From Caprimulgus europaeus (taxonomy: Eukaryota; Chordata; Aves; Caprimulgiformes; Caprimulgidae): a stretch of 64,000 nt of DNA. Of the stretch, positions 26,301 to 38,700 are shown piece after piece. The first letter of the stretch is position 1; every line of letters starts with the position of its first letter. The stretch lies in the NCBI GenBank assembly GCA_907165065.1, contig OU015528.1:43515515-43579514 (forward strand), in the 5' to 3' direction. Position numbers and translations under genes: made by a program. Below the pieces are notes generated by a model, which searched no databases, had not been told where the DNA came from, and saw only the letters and a program-made list of their open reading frames with translations.

Positions 26301-29300
26301 TCAGCCAAGCCTGGGTTATACCACACACAGATGTTCCTCCAATACACTGGGCACCCATGTGCTGTGCACACGTTACACAGTCTCCTTGAGCAGCTGAACT
26401 CAACTCAAGGGGACATGGAGCAGGAGAGAGGCTGCAGCCATACATTCTTGCTGAAGATATTTCAGATGGTGACACTGTGCCTTCTCAGTCCCACTACACA
26501 ACCCACAGATGTGGCTTAGTGCTGTGGTCATTCTTTCACAGGAGCAAGAAGTGGCCCATCACATCATTCAACACATGGTGCCTCCCTGCTGGGAAAAAAA
26601 TTCTGCTGTGCTGAACATGAGGTTTCTGAGCTCCCATGCTTAGCTGTCTTTTATCCACTGGAGCCTGCAAAGAGACTTACTACTAGGTATGAGTTTGTCC
26701 CCATCCACCTCCTCCTTCCTTGCACCAAGATCCAGATAGTTTCAGAGGAGGCTGCTGGGGGAGCCACGCAGCAGGGAGAGATGCAGGAGGGAGTGCCTGT
26801 TCCCCTCCAGCACAGTCTCACAAAAGCAGGCATGATGGCAGATGGGAGGGGAGATGTCCAGGCTGTCCTCCAGAGAGGAGGGAAAAGCTGCTTTTGTGGT
26901 CACACTAAAGGGATTTAAAAGCCTGCCCCTCCTGAGGTTACTGAGAGTTTTTGCTCTTGATTTTCAGTGTTTGGATCTTACCCTGTTTAAGAGGGTCAAC
27001 TAGCTATTAGATAGACCATCCCCTTTTCAACATAGAATGGAAACCCTAGAGCACACATTAAAAAAGGCTTTTTTTTTTAAATAGTCTCTAACATTCAAAA
27101 GGAATTAGATAACAGCTATAATGGCCCCACCTACTCTTGGTCCTTTCTGTTGACAGAATGTTTTGTGTAATAAATCATGAGAGCACTACATTACTCTGAA
27201 GCTAAAAATGGAGCAGTCAGGAGGTGGCACAGAGCTCTGCATACAAAGTAGAGTTGTATTTGATAACATCTGCACTTGGTCTGATTTTAAGCTTCCTCAG
27301 GTGGAATAATGAACCCAAATAAGGAGGGAAAGGTTTACAGCACAGGCTGGCTTTTAAGCCTTTGCATTTCAACTTCACTTTCATCACATTTTGATTAGGG
27401 TTGTATTAGCTCCTGGAAAGGGTTCTGCTTAACAGAACACCGAAGGCATCACTTACATTTCTGCAAAGCTGAGACAGCTGTTGAAAGGTGGCAAGAGAGC
27501 ACATCTGAATGGCAGGAGGCAATATCATCTTTCCTCAAATCAGAGGGGTAATATCAAACAGTTTCTTCCAGATCTGGAAAGAGAGTTTCTGAAAAACTGG
27601 TCCCACTAGCTGTACAGAGGCTAAAATACTGATTTAGAAATTAAAATGAGTAACAAGCACTGATCACAGCAGCAGACTTGATAAGGCAGCTCATTCTTGT
27701 TGAGAGCTGACACACTGTTCCAGCTGCATCCCAAAGGCCAGTCCCAGGCACCCTCACTGTAAGTGATGGCTATCGACACCAAGTAAGTAACCTGGCTGAA
27801 TGTGACACCTGTCTGCCTTTGCCCTGTAAACCAAACGGGTCAGCTGGGCTTCTGCTAGGCAAACAGTGAAATGACACTGTCTCAAAGGTTTATTCATAAC
27901 AAGAAGTTTTAACATCTGCTAGGGCCAAGTCTGGATAATGTTCATGAACAGAATGTTTAGCCTTTAGGCTTTATGAATTGTTTTAGTTAAAATAGCTGAA
28001 TTTTGTAGCTGGCTGCAAAAGAGACCCTGAATGCTAGCACTTGCTTAAATTGGATAAAGCAGTATGTTCCAGCTGTTGACACTGAAAGAGCTTTTATGAC
28101 AGATTCATAACAGGGAATCAAAAATCATAAATCAAATTAGGTTTGGTTTTTTTTTTTTTCTTCAAGTAGTCCTACCATCTAGGAAATGAACTTTAGGGAG
28201 AGCTGAAATTCACAGGGAGCTAGTGAAAGTACAGCTGCAGGCTGCTAGTCCAGGGAGTTTTAACACCCACAGCCGCTGGAAAGCACATGGACCAGCTCGC
28301 AGATTTCTGGCAGGCTTTACTGCTGCACATTTACCATGTAAATAACCCTGTGTGACGCAAAAACATCTTAAGGGTTCTTTCCATGTCCAGATGGTACTGT
28401 TCCTTCTAGGCCAGTCTGCTAGATGTCTGACCTTAAGGCAGCCTGGCAGGCTACTTAGATCTTCCCTTCAGATGCCTCCACATTTTCTTCTGTGATTGAT
28501 TTACTGGAACAAGAAAAAAAATGAAAAGCACAACTCAAAATTGCTACTCGCAGATGTGCACGAACTGCAATTACTTGAAGAAATCAAATGGAGCCATCTT
28601 ATTAAGAACTGATCAAATACGTAAGTACTCCTTCTAAAAAAAGAGGAAAAAGAAGAACAGTTAATGACTGACATGATTTGAATTAATAGATATTAAGACC
28701 AGCAAGACTATTATACTTAGCAGCCAACCTAATCTGCAAAACATCAGCCAAAGAAAACCACAGGACTCTTCCGTTTCTACTGAATTAAGTCTACAGGCAT
28801 TCATTAAGCACATTCATTTATTCCTTCCATCATCCTGCACTATTCCGGCTTTATTATTTATTACAGATAAAACAAAGGAAGATTATTTCATTGCTCCCAT
28901 CTAGTACTTTTCATGCCTTTCTCTGCATGCTGTAAAGCCAGCAGACTTACGAATGACCTGATCTGCTTTCTGTGGCACTGCCTGGCATTCTGGCTGCAAA
29001 CCAGCACCAAACTGTAACCACTACTGAAGAAAGTTTGAGAGACAACTAAAAGATACCAGTAGCTCTTAGCTCACTAGCACTTTCAGTCTGTTTCCCACTC
29101 AATTAAATCCCCCTTTTTAGAAATAATTTTATCTGTATTTCCTGTAAATACATTCTCTGCACTGTTTTCTGTCAGATATCTTTAATCAGATTTAAACTCT
29201 ACAGTGATACAATGAGTTAAGTATTACTCTCCACCTAGGAACCACCATGCTACGTACTTCAGAGGAAAGCATATTAACATTGCAGAGCACTCTCTCACTT

Positions 29301-30169
29301 GAACACTTAACACACAACTGACAGTTAATACTAAAGCATGGACCATTGGTGATAGCATCACAATCTAGTTTGTTTTATTTATATAGAGACTGCATCTGCA
29401 TGTTCATCTATTTCCAGTAGGCATCCTTAACAAATGTAACTCAAAAAACCCCACCCAAACTTAGAAACTATCTTTCACTTCTAAAATGTAGTAATTATCA
29501 CATAAATCTAGCAAACCAGAATTATTAGATCAACTCTCCTCCTTCAGTCACTAATCACCCCAGGTGCATTTCCTCCGTTTTAGTCCCCTGGGCTTCAAGC
29601 CAGAACCAAAATACACTTTGGACCTGGACAGGCAGAAAACCCAAGGGACAAGAAAAGTTGCTTGCTAGGGTGGAAACAGAAGATGCAAAACCAAAAGGAG
29701 ACTCCAAGGGCTGATATTCTGTTCTTAACTCAGTCCCAGGCTGCTGTGCAATCAAACACCTTTTTGAGGACTGTATGAAAGCCCTGGAGGTGGAGCAGTC
29801 TCCACTCACAGAGGCTAGGACTCCACAGCTATCAGTCGTGACAGGATGACCCAACAGAACAAAATCCCTAGTTGATCCCAAGTTTTGAACACAGTTTTCA
29901 AGGTAAAAAATCAATACAAGTGGGTAATTTATTGAGCTAGACTCTAAAGACTGTTAAAACAACAAAAAAATTACAGTGCCATTCCTCTACAGATGGAGGG
30001 GAACAAGACAGAAAAGAGCCAACCGAGGGACAGAGGCAGCATTCTCTGAAACCGAGGTCATTCCAGGCATTAAAAAAAAAGAAAAAGAGTAAAAGTTCAT
30101 TAATTGAGTCCTGGTGCAGGAAGAACATGCAGAGTCTGTAATAAGGAGCTCTGCTAGGAGAGATGGGTT

Positions 30170-30262
30170 GCTCTTTTTTTTTTCCCCTATCAGGAAGTAT
30201 TGGGTTTTTTTAACATATGGGGTTTTTGTTTGGTTTGGGGTTTGTTTGTTTGTTTCGGGGGG
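30170..30262. repeat. T/G-rich low-complexity tract
   Basis: A T-run is followed by blocks such as TTGGGTTTTTTT, GGGGTTTTTG and several TTTG units. It resembles the tract near 1.5 kb in composition. It is simple sequence with no coding potential. Confidence 0.75.
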
Positions 30263-31354
30263 CATGGGTGCATGTGCATTCACGATGTGACTTTTTAGCC
30301 CCTTAAAGCATTCACTTAATTAAGAGTTGAGCTCTGCAATCTAAGGACCCTGTACCATGCACAACCACTGGCTTACACAGTGTTGAATCATGAACTCAAT
30401 CACGTACTTAAAATCCAGAAACAACCACTATCTCCACTAAAAAATGTTTTGCAAAATGTCTTCTACCAAGGATGTATTTTGATAAAATATGACTATTAAC
30501 TTTATGATGTGGATATCTGGACTGTTATTCTAAAAATAATTGAACTATTTTTCTTCTCAGTTCAGGAAGTTTAATTTTACTAAGTGACTGCAAAGCAATG
30601 TATAATATTCATAAGCAAGTCATGAAGATTGCAGGCCAACAGTGGCACAGTCAACTTGCAAAATAAAAAGAGAGATTAAGATTGTTGTCTTAATTGCACT
30701 TGTGTAATCCATTTATTTTGGATACTGAAGAATTAAACAAAATGGTGCTTTCATTTACTTTAAGCACTAACAAAAATTAACATTTAGACTTCTAGCTAAG
30801 CAGCCAGAAATTACTTCCACTGCTCATAGCATAGTGCTCATGCTCCTGCTATAAATAAGAAGCCTAAAGACATCCAAACAATCCAATCAGTCAAAACAGG
30901 AACACAAAATGAAAAACTACTTTAATACTCTTGCCATTTTAGCATGCCCGAAGTTAATTAGTGGTATTAACATTTGACTTTTGAGACCCAAACTGGGGTT
31001 GGTTTCAACAACTCAGACAGTGTAAGGCTACAGAGCAAGGCTAGTCCAAACAGAATTTAAGTATTGTAAAATACCAAGAGAGTCCCCAAGATTGAAGATT
31101 TTGTTTTAAGAAAACAACCAGGAGATGTTAGATTGTATACTTTTAAAGTTTTTCTCTTCTTGTTTACAAGTCTGAAAATCCTTATTTTTCCAGGTTGTCC
31201 CAGAGCTTGAGAAACTAGAAATGGTATCTACAGCTGAGAACCGAGTGTAACCATCCCCAAAATGTCACTCTAAACCCAACAGAGTATGGCAAGTGTCCCT
31301 GTCAGTGCATGCTGCTAGTAACATAAGCAACCTATTCAGCTAATATTATATTTA

Positions 31355-31519
31355 GTTGCCCAGAGAAGCCGTGAATGCCCTCTTCCTGGAAGTGTTCAAG
31401 GCCAGGTTGGATGAGGCTCTGAGCAACCTGGTCTAGTGCAAGGTGTCCCTGCTCATGGCAGGGGGGTTGGAACTACATGATCTTTAAGATCCCTTCCAAC
31501 CTAAACCATTCTATGATTT
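31355..31519 (+). mobile_element. CR1 LINE 3' fragment
   Basis: This short 5'-truncated CR1 copy starts in the last ORF2 codons (GAAGTGTTCAAGGCCAGG and the AACCTGGTCTAG stop region). It continues through the CR1 3' UTR to CCATTCTATGAT. Its 3' UTR is close to that of the minus-strand copy at 18,586-18,880, so both come from one subfamily. It has no coding capacity of its own. Confidence 0.95.
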
Positions 31520-32464
31520 AATCTTCATACAGTGCTTACTGAGGGGGAAAAAAAAAAATGAATCTTGTAAGAAAGTTACTGCTTTTAATATTTCCCATAG
31601 CATGATGCACATGGTTTACTGACGTATCTCCAGGGGGCTGTAAGAGGAAAAAAGCAGCCTCCATCCTTCTAAGTGCTAACTGCAGCACTACTGCCAGACC
31701 TTAACAGGGAGGGGAGGAGGCAGCTGCCTGCAGTCCCACCTTAGCAAACTGGGGCCCAGCCTCAAGAAGTAAGGAGGCTAAATTTTGTAAGAGGCAAGCC
31801 CTAGAGGCTGCTGGCCTGGGCTGGCACAAAAGAAAGTAATCTTTCATTCTAGCCCTGGTCCTTAATGTTCCTCTGGTCTTTTCTGGTCCTCTCACACTGA
31901 TTTTTGCAGCTCAGCAGGGATGGAGGCCAGCACCATGATGGACTTCAGTCCCAAGTGTTTGCTGGAAGGCTATTGGAGATAATGTTCTCCCTCCTGACTG
32001 CATGCAGACAGGCTTTGTACCAAACCAATGTCAAACACACCCAGAGAAAGTGCCACTGTGACTGGGTCAAGCTAAAGGACTCAGCAGCCAGCTCAAACAG
32101 CTCCATGTCCACCACAGTCTCATGGAGATCTTCTCTATGAATCCAATGGATCAACCTTAAACAGCAAGCTCTGTAGCAGGCAACAAGGAAATCCAACCAG
32201 ACAATCTTAATGGGAGATACAGTGGTTCAAGCTGAGACTGGGTTTTCTCGCCCTTGAAAAAACTCCAAGACTACAGATTGTGTACACACTAGTTAAAGCC
32301 TAAATTAGGCCATAAAAAAAATACTAGGATGGAATATCTTTTGCACATATGGTCTCTCTAGGCCTCTCTACAATTATGAATCCCTGCTTGTTCCTAGAGG
32401 AAATCCAGGATACTTGTCCATCCACTGAGATCATGACAATGCCTTTCAAAGCTCTGTTTTGGCC
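31520..32464. other. Unique non-coding stretch
   Basis: This lies between two CR1 fragments. Short open frames (up to 83 codons) on both strands match nothing I recognise. I see no gene. Confidence 0.55.
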
Positions 32465-32636
32465 AGACCATGGGACAGGCTGCTAAGAAACATCTTTAGT
32501 ATCTCCAAGGATGGAGACTCCATAACTCAACAGCAATGTACCTGAGCCACCTACTCTAATGGGGCCTGCTTTGAGCAGGAGGTGGGAATAGAGGCATCCA
32601 GAAGTCCTGTCCAACCTATCTGATTCTGTGATTCAT
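32465..32636 (+). mobile_element. Old, decayed CR1 LINE 3' fragment
   Basis: The right end is clear: GGGCCTGCTTTGAGCAGGAG, then AGTCCTGTCCAACC, then GATTCTGTGATTC, in CR1 order. The left part (GGGACAGGCTGC and a decayed stretch with CTGAGCCACCTACTCTA) aligns only loosely with CR1 C-terminal sequence. Its divergence suggests an older insertion than the other copies. The left boundary is uncertain by tens of bases. Confidence 0.75.
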
Positions 32637-35600
32637 CTCTCACCTAAAACTAGCAAGCTGAAACTGTGCATGATGTTAACATGAAAAATAATGAAGGTAA
32701 AAGTCAAAGAAGGTTATATTTGGTAGGGTTGAGATATGGAAGAAGCCTTAAACCGAAAATTGTGAGGAAATACAAGAACAGACACAGGTTTCACTAATTC
32801 CTGCCTTCTAAAATCCAGGCCAGTCATTCACAGTTCACCATAGGCAGATGCCATTTTAAGAATGAGGCTTGAAACTTTTAAACTAAATATAACTTTTAAA
32901 CGGCAAGAAAAATATTCTGAATGTCTTGTGCTTAGTGAATCCTTTTATCTGTTAGAGCTCTATTCAGGTCTCATGAGGTCACAGTCCATCCATTTCAGCG
33001 CAATTTGATCACAGCCTAAATTATTTGGTTATCAGCCTGTCTTTTTAGTCTCAGCATTTTGGACAGTCACAATCATGGCCATAACTAATTAAAAAGAGTC
33101 CATCTCAGGCCACTCCACTTACAGCGAGGTCCCCATGTTTTTTTCAGAAGAATAAGTGACTGCATCAATTCATGCAGTAAATCATTGACTTCAAAGTGCA
33201 TTTACTTGCTCCCCATTTCCTGAGTTCATCCACCTAGCTTTTCTTTAACCGTGGCACCCAAATTGCTATCCAAGCACTCTCTATGTTCTGTGCAAAGAGA
33301 AATGAGTTGTCATTTAACAGCTTCAAATTCACTGGAATTTGGGCTCATGCATCTAGATCTCCCAATAGTAACAGCTACAGACAGATCAATGCTTTTCCAT
33401 CAGAGACAGGACTCTGCTTCTGACTCCCTCTCTTTTGGAAATTAGACTACCACAGTTTCCACTGCCATAGTAATTCACTAAATAAAGGACATTGTATTCA
33501 GCAGTAATTACTGAAAGTAAGCTTGACAGAAATTTTCCATCAGAAGCATAGATGGAAAACATGGTTTCTATAAAAATGCAGTGAAAAACCAAAACAAAAT
33601 AGATTATAGCTACCTCTACATAAAAGACAGCAGACTCTGTTTGGGAGCTTCCATTCAATGGAAAATTTACTGTCTTTCTGGGAACAACAAATATGCTAAC
33701 TGATCAGTAATCTCCTGGCCCCACTGAATTTCAGTTCACAGGAAACATGGAAGCTGGAGAGGAAACGAGCTCTCTCTTTGCAAGCACCCAGAAGGTTACA
33801 GAATGTTAAGTAAAAGCTAATGTGGATTTATCAGAGGCTTACCATGTCACTCTTCCTCCTATGACAGGATAAAAGGCCTTTCTATAAGACAGAAATAGGA
33901 CATACCTTATATCTTCAGCTAATATACAGCTTCTTATGCTCTTTCACAATACAAAACTAGAAACTGTTTCTCAGTGGTTCCCCACCAAACAGGAAGGCAG
34001 TGTTGTGGGATACTCATTTAGGACTTGACTGAGCCAGTGAAACAGAGAACATGCGTTTTCTATACACAGTACAGACCACATCTGGAAAGGGCTGTGAGCA
34101 CATGGGAGAACAGAATCAGAAATTAAAAGGATTTGAAAAATCAGTTGGAATGGACTTAAAATAAGAAAATACAGTATGAACAAATTAAAGAAGTAGTTAT
34201 TAGCTGCACGTAGGCAACATGGAAAATAGGTGGATGTAGAGATCAGATAAGGTCACAAATACATGTTCATATCATGCTGTTGCAAAAGCAAGCAGACAAA
34301 TAAAGGATGACCCCCAAACAAACTTCACTTTGGAATCTATAAATATTTGTTTCACTTGTAGATGTTAATGCTTCAGCAAGATCACTGCACCCAGCCTGGG
34401 CACCACAATTCTCAGAAAGCATGACACCACAGATAACTACATGCAATAAGAAAAGTAACTGGAGTACTTGTGTGTAGTTCAGGATTTTTCTACTTCAGTT
34501 CTCTGTTACTGCTCAGGATCCCTGACAATATTACATCTTCCACATGATTTCCATTCCCATTACTCATCCTGCACCACAGACAGGTCAGATGAGATTTTTC
34601 CATACTGCAGCATGGGAAATTTTGTTCTACAGAAATCCAAGTTCCCTCAGCAACCACACAGCACTGTTCTCAAAGGGAAATGCATCTACAAGTTATAAAC
34701 AGGACAGTATCAGCACCAGAATGGAGGCCCTGGGTTCATATCGCCCCATTAAAAGCATGGCTAATTTCCTTCTTGCCTACACCCTTTATTTCAACGTACA
34801 GTCAGAGCAAAAGTGGGGCTGTGACCTTCAAGGTGTTCTCCCTGTCCCAGATGACTAACACAGAAAGGGCAGGGAGGCACAGCAGTGGTTCAGTGACATT
34901 ACAGCTTCTACTGTAAAGTGACAGGGAGAAAAAGAAATTCAGATAAAAGAGAAAAGAAGGAGCAAAAGTAGCATACTTAACAGAGACAGAGCAAAAAAGG
35001 CAGCAGTGGGGAAAAGTTGCTGCTAACTGAAGAACTCTCTGCATCTCTCAGTCCAAATGTACTCATGGGCAACTCTAGCACCAAAAAGAGCTCCAAAAAA
35101 AGAAAATCTTCTTTTTGTGTTAATTCGTATCAACCAAGCATACAAAAAATCAAAAGCAACAGATGTCTTAAAAGCAAGATGAGAATTCACAGGGCCCCAT
35201 GCTTGTTTGTTGTACTTTACTAGTATGTCAAAAACTTAAGAGACTCATTAAATAGCCTTAACATTTTCTTACTTTGTGAAGCTGCAGATACCCAAGTTTT
35301 CAGCTCACTAACTCCTTGGGAAGCACTATACCTTAAGAGTGCTGGTTCGGGAATCTCAGCTCCTCAGGCTGAGGGAATGTTACGGAAATGTCTGGAGAAG
35401 ATGAATTTATCTCTGACCAGATAGCATAAACCGTCACCATTTCAATGCCAGTGCCTGTAGGAAGATAAGGCCACCCCGCACTGCCACAGAAAGTGTTTTT
35501 TATTTAGTCTTTCCTGTAAAACATTAAGTTGTTTTGCCATGGGCAGATCTCCACAGCAGTGCGTGCGAGCTCTCGTGTCAGAGCCCAGCAGCAGGGCTGG

Positions 35601-35786
35601 CTGTGCTCCCAGGCCCAGGGCAGGAATGTGGTGAGGAAAAGCTCCACCACCAGCCCCAGACAGATCTCCAGCTCCTTGGTTCCTCTGAAGCCCAGCCACC
35701 ACCGTTCCGTGTTTGTGTGCATGCCCCTGGTCCCCTGCCCGGCCTGCGCCACGGGGCTGGGAGCTCGCCTCCCGCTCTGCCTTCCC

Positions 35787-35794
35787 TTACGTAA
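35787..35794. promoter_or_regulatory. Candidate PAR-bZIP/NFIL3-type site
   Basis: The perfect palindrome TTACGTAA sits in a small GC-richer patch. This octamer is the known consensus for PAR-bZIP and NFIL3 factors. A single 8-base match can occur by chance, so any role is conjecture. Confidence 0.25.
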
Positions 35795-38700
35795 GCAAAG
35801 GTAACCCAGAGGCCACAGCCGTCTCTGTATGCATCCGTGTCGAACGAGACCTGATGGCTCACAAGCCCTCCTTCTTGTTTGCTTCAGATACTGCTGCCTG
35901 ATAAGGAAAGCAGAACCACTTCAGCCTTGAGAAAGGACAGTGCTTACAAAAGCAGCCCCGGCACCCGGTCCTTACCGACAGCAGGCTTGCACTGGAAGAC
36001 AAACGGAGCCATCTCTCCTTCAGTTTGCCGTGGGGGCCAAAGGACAAGGCTTCACCTTTCACTAAAAATAGTGTATTTAATACACAGTTGTCATTAGTAC
36101 ACTTCCAGTCAACTACGTGAAATTAATTAATTACTGATATTCTATTAGTAGGATCATTCTAAAGACAAATGAGGGATGAATCATGAAATTTAAAAAGATA
36201 ACACTGACAAGTTCTATAAATACATCTCTTTTTTTGTAGTGTTTTGCAGGATAATGCACATCCAAGAGCACCATTCTGCCATGTTCCAACAGCAAGAAAT
36301 GAATCAGAGACCAGTCTGTGTCTGTATAGGTGATATAGGCTTGGGAAGGATGGTTTGAAAGACCACAAAACAGGAAAATAAAAGTGCAAAATCTACAGGT
36401 ATAGAGAGAAACCCAGTAACAACCTGCTGGGAGCAAACGGATTCACTGGAATGAGATTATGTGCTGTCATTTACCATCAGTCCTCTCAACCGATTGCAGC
36501 ATTTGATATATGCAAGCGAGATTCTCAGGCGATGGCAGATGAACACAACTCATTTCTTCCATCATTTGAAAGTCATTAGGATTAGAGCACTGCATGCACC
36601 AGAAGCAACAAATTAAGCACCCATCACAGGATCAAGCCTCATTATCCCCTGGGTTTTTGCAAATTAACACTGCAAATTAAGTATTTTAGTGAAAGAACTT
36701 TTAATTTGTTTTCTTGGTTAGAAATGATTTAATTATGCCTATTTTTAAAACACAGGATGATCAAAAGTTCTCTTTTTTTACATAACTAACAAAACTGTAG
36801 CTAGCAAGACAGTATTTTACTACTCCATGTTACAACTGCAAAATTTATGATGTGGATGTAGAAACTAAAATTCAAATTAAAACTCATATCTCACTTGGCA
36901 GTTATTAAACCTGTTAATAATACTTGTATTACCAACTATTAGTAGAAACAGTAGGAAAATACAGTTCATAAACAATCAGAAGCAGCAGCAGAATGGGGAA
37001 AATGCAACAGAACTAACTTTCAAATAATTTTAGCTATCTGTACCATAAATGAAGAAACTCTAACTTCAGGCTCCCAGCCTGCCAAGCACTATATATGTTG
37101 CAAGATCAAAGCATTCAGTAGCACAACATGGGCTAAACAAGCTTTTGTGACATTTTGTTGACCAAAGACAGATAATCTAGGACACCACTTTGTACAAGTA
37201 CCACCAAGCACAGAACAAACAGGCTGTGTGTGTTTGCCAATTCACTTGACTATTACCATCTTTAACATAAAATATAATATTCTGACTTAGGCTTGCTGGA
37301 TTTATTTACAGAGTAAGACAATTAACACTGGAAGAATAAATCTGGGGAATACATCTCCTCATTCAGTATGCCTCAGAAAGACAGCAAATCTTGAAGCATG
37401 GCCATAAACAAGAATACACCCAGAATAATAAACAGAAGAAGCAGAAAAACACTCCACAGTGTGTGGTTTATGTAAATCGAACCTGAAGTCTGTATACAGA
37501 AAATGGGAATAAAAAGTAACAAAGCTGGAATTATAATAGCAGTTGTTCTCATACATGTGTTTGAATGCTAGGAAATTACTCCAGTATAATTTTTGTTTAC
37601 TACAAAGTACATGTTAGTAATTTAGCTCAAAATGGTGTTAATAGTTCTAGGTCTCCCAAGTCTGCTTTTTTTCCCAAGCCAGTTTATTTTCTGCTACAGT
37701 TATGTACTGCACACACAGCATCTTTTACACAGTACGCCACAAAAAACCTGGAAAGTGCTAATAAAAACTGGTAAAAGAAAGCCTTTTAAAACTGTGATTC
37801 TTTCCCCAGGTGCAATTACAGATTAATGCCATACACCCCACACAAATGGAAAAGAAGGTAGATGGAAAACATGCATCATGCTATGCATTTCCAAAAGGAG
37901 AGACTGCAACAAGGGATTAAGTTATTGTCTCTCTGTGCAAAAAGTACACAAACACTGCTGAAAAAACTACACATTATTACCCTATCCCATTCTATACAGG
38001 CCACTTCAGTGCAAAGAGTGCCCCTTCTTTCACAGCTGCACATGATCTCTAAAGTAGCTGGCATACTGACAGACTCAAAACACTATTTGGGGGGTCCTTT
38101 TTGAACCATTATCATACAGTTGCAGCTCCAACTCCACGAGGTGCTTCAATCCATAGTCCCAGAAGACAATTGAAACAAGGGAGTTTATATACTTTATTTT
38201 AGACTTATATACTTAATCTTAGATGTTTAGGAGAGGTTACAATTTCCTATGAAAAGTCACCCTCATGGCTCCTCCATGAGCCACATACAGTGCCCTAATT
38301 ACTTCAAGTAACTAAGTTCAGTTGTGTAATTCTGATCAAATTATCCCCCCCTACCCCCCCAAACTAGGAAATCAGGACTAATACAGAATGTGCAGATGTG
38401 CATATCCAAGTGTGTGCATTTGCTTATGTTCATGCTTCATAAACCTTCTGCTAAGGTTTAATTCTCACTGGATCATAAATATCTGAAGATTGAACTCACA
38501 GGATTTTCACAGAGTAAACACTTTAAACCTCAGAGCTGGATTTTATTTCCTGCTGTTACGCAAGCAGTTTAAAGCAGTGAAATACATTCTGGAACTACCA
38601 AACACGTATCAAAGGACTTGTCACATAGTGATTGATTTCTGCAGATACACATTTCAGCCAAGGATTGCACATTCTTATCATCTACCACAGCCAATTTTTA

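Larger units (their letters stand above)
18881..31354. other. Unique non-coding stretch, no gene recognised
   Basis: I found no exon, RNA gene or transposon that I can support in these 12.5 kb. There are short palindromes at 23,282-23,303 and 24,465-24,481 and a T-run at about 28,149-28,161. A T/G-rich simple-sequence tract lies at about 30,170-30,262. GC-richer patches at 25,400-25,560, 26,150-26,520 and 26,700-26,880 carry overlapping open frames in several phases, which is typical of chance in GC-rich DNA. Confidence 0.55.

Noticed and set aside
32490-32560. Apparent minus-oriented CR1 piece (CTCCAAGGATGGAGACTCC) that would make a composite inverted element
   Set aside because: The word is self-complementary and can be read both ways; the sequence on both sides follows plus-strand CR1 order, so one old plus-strand copy explains it better.
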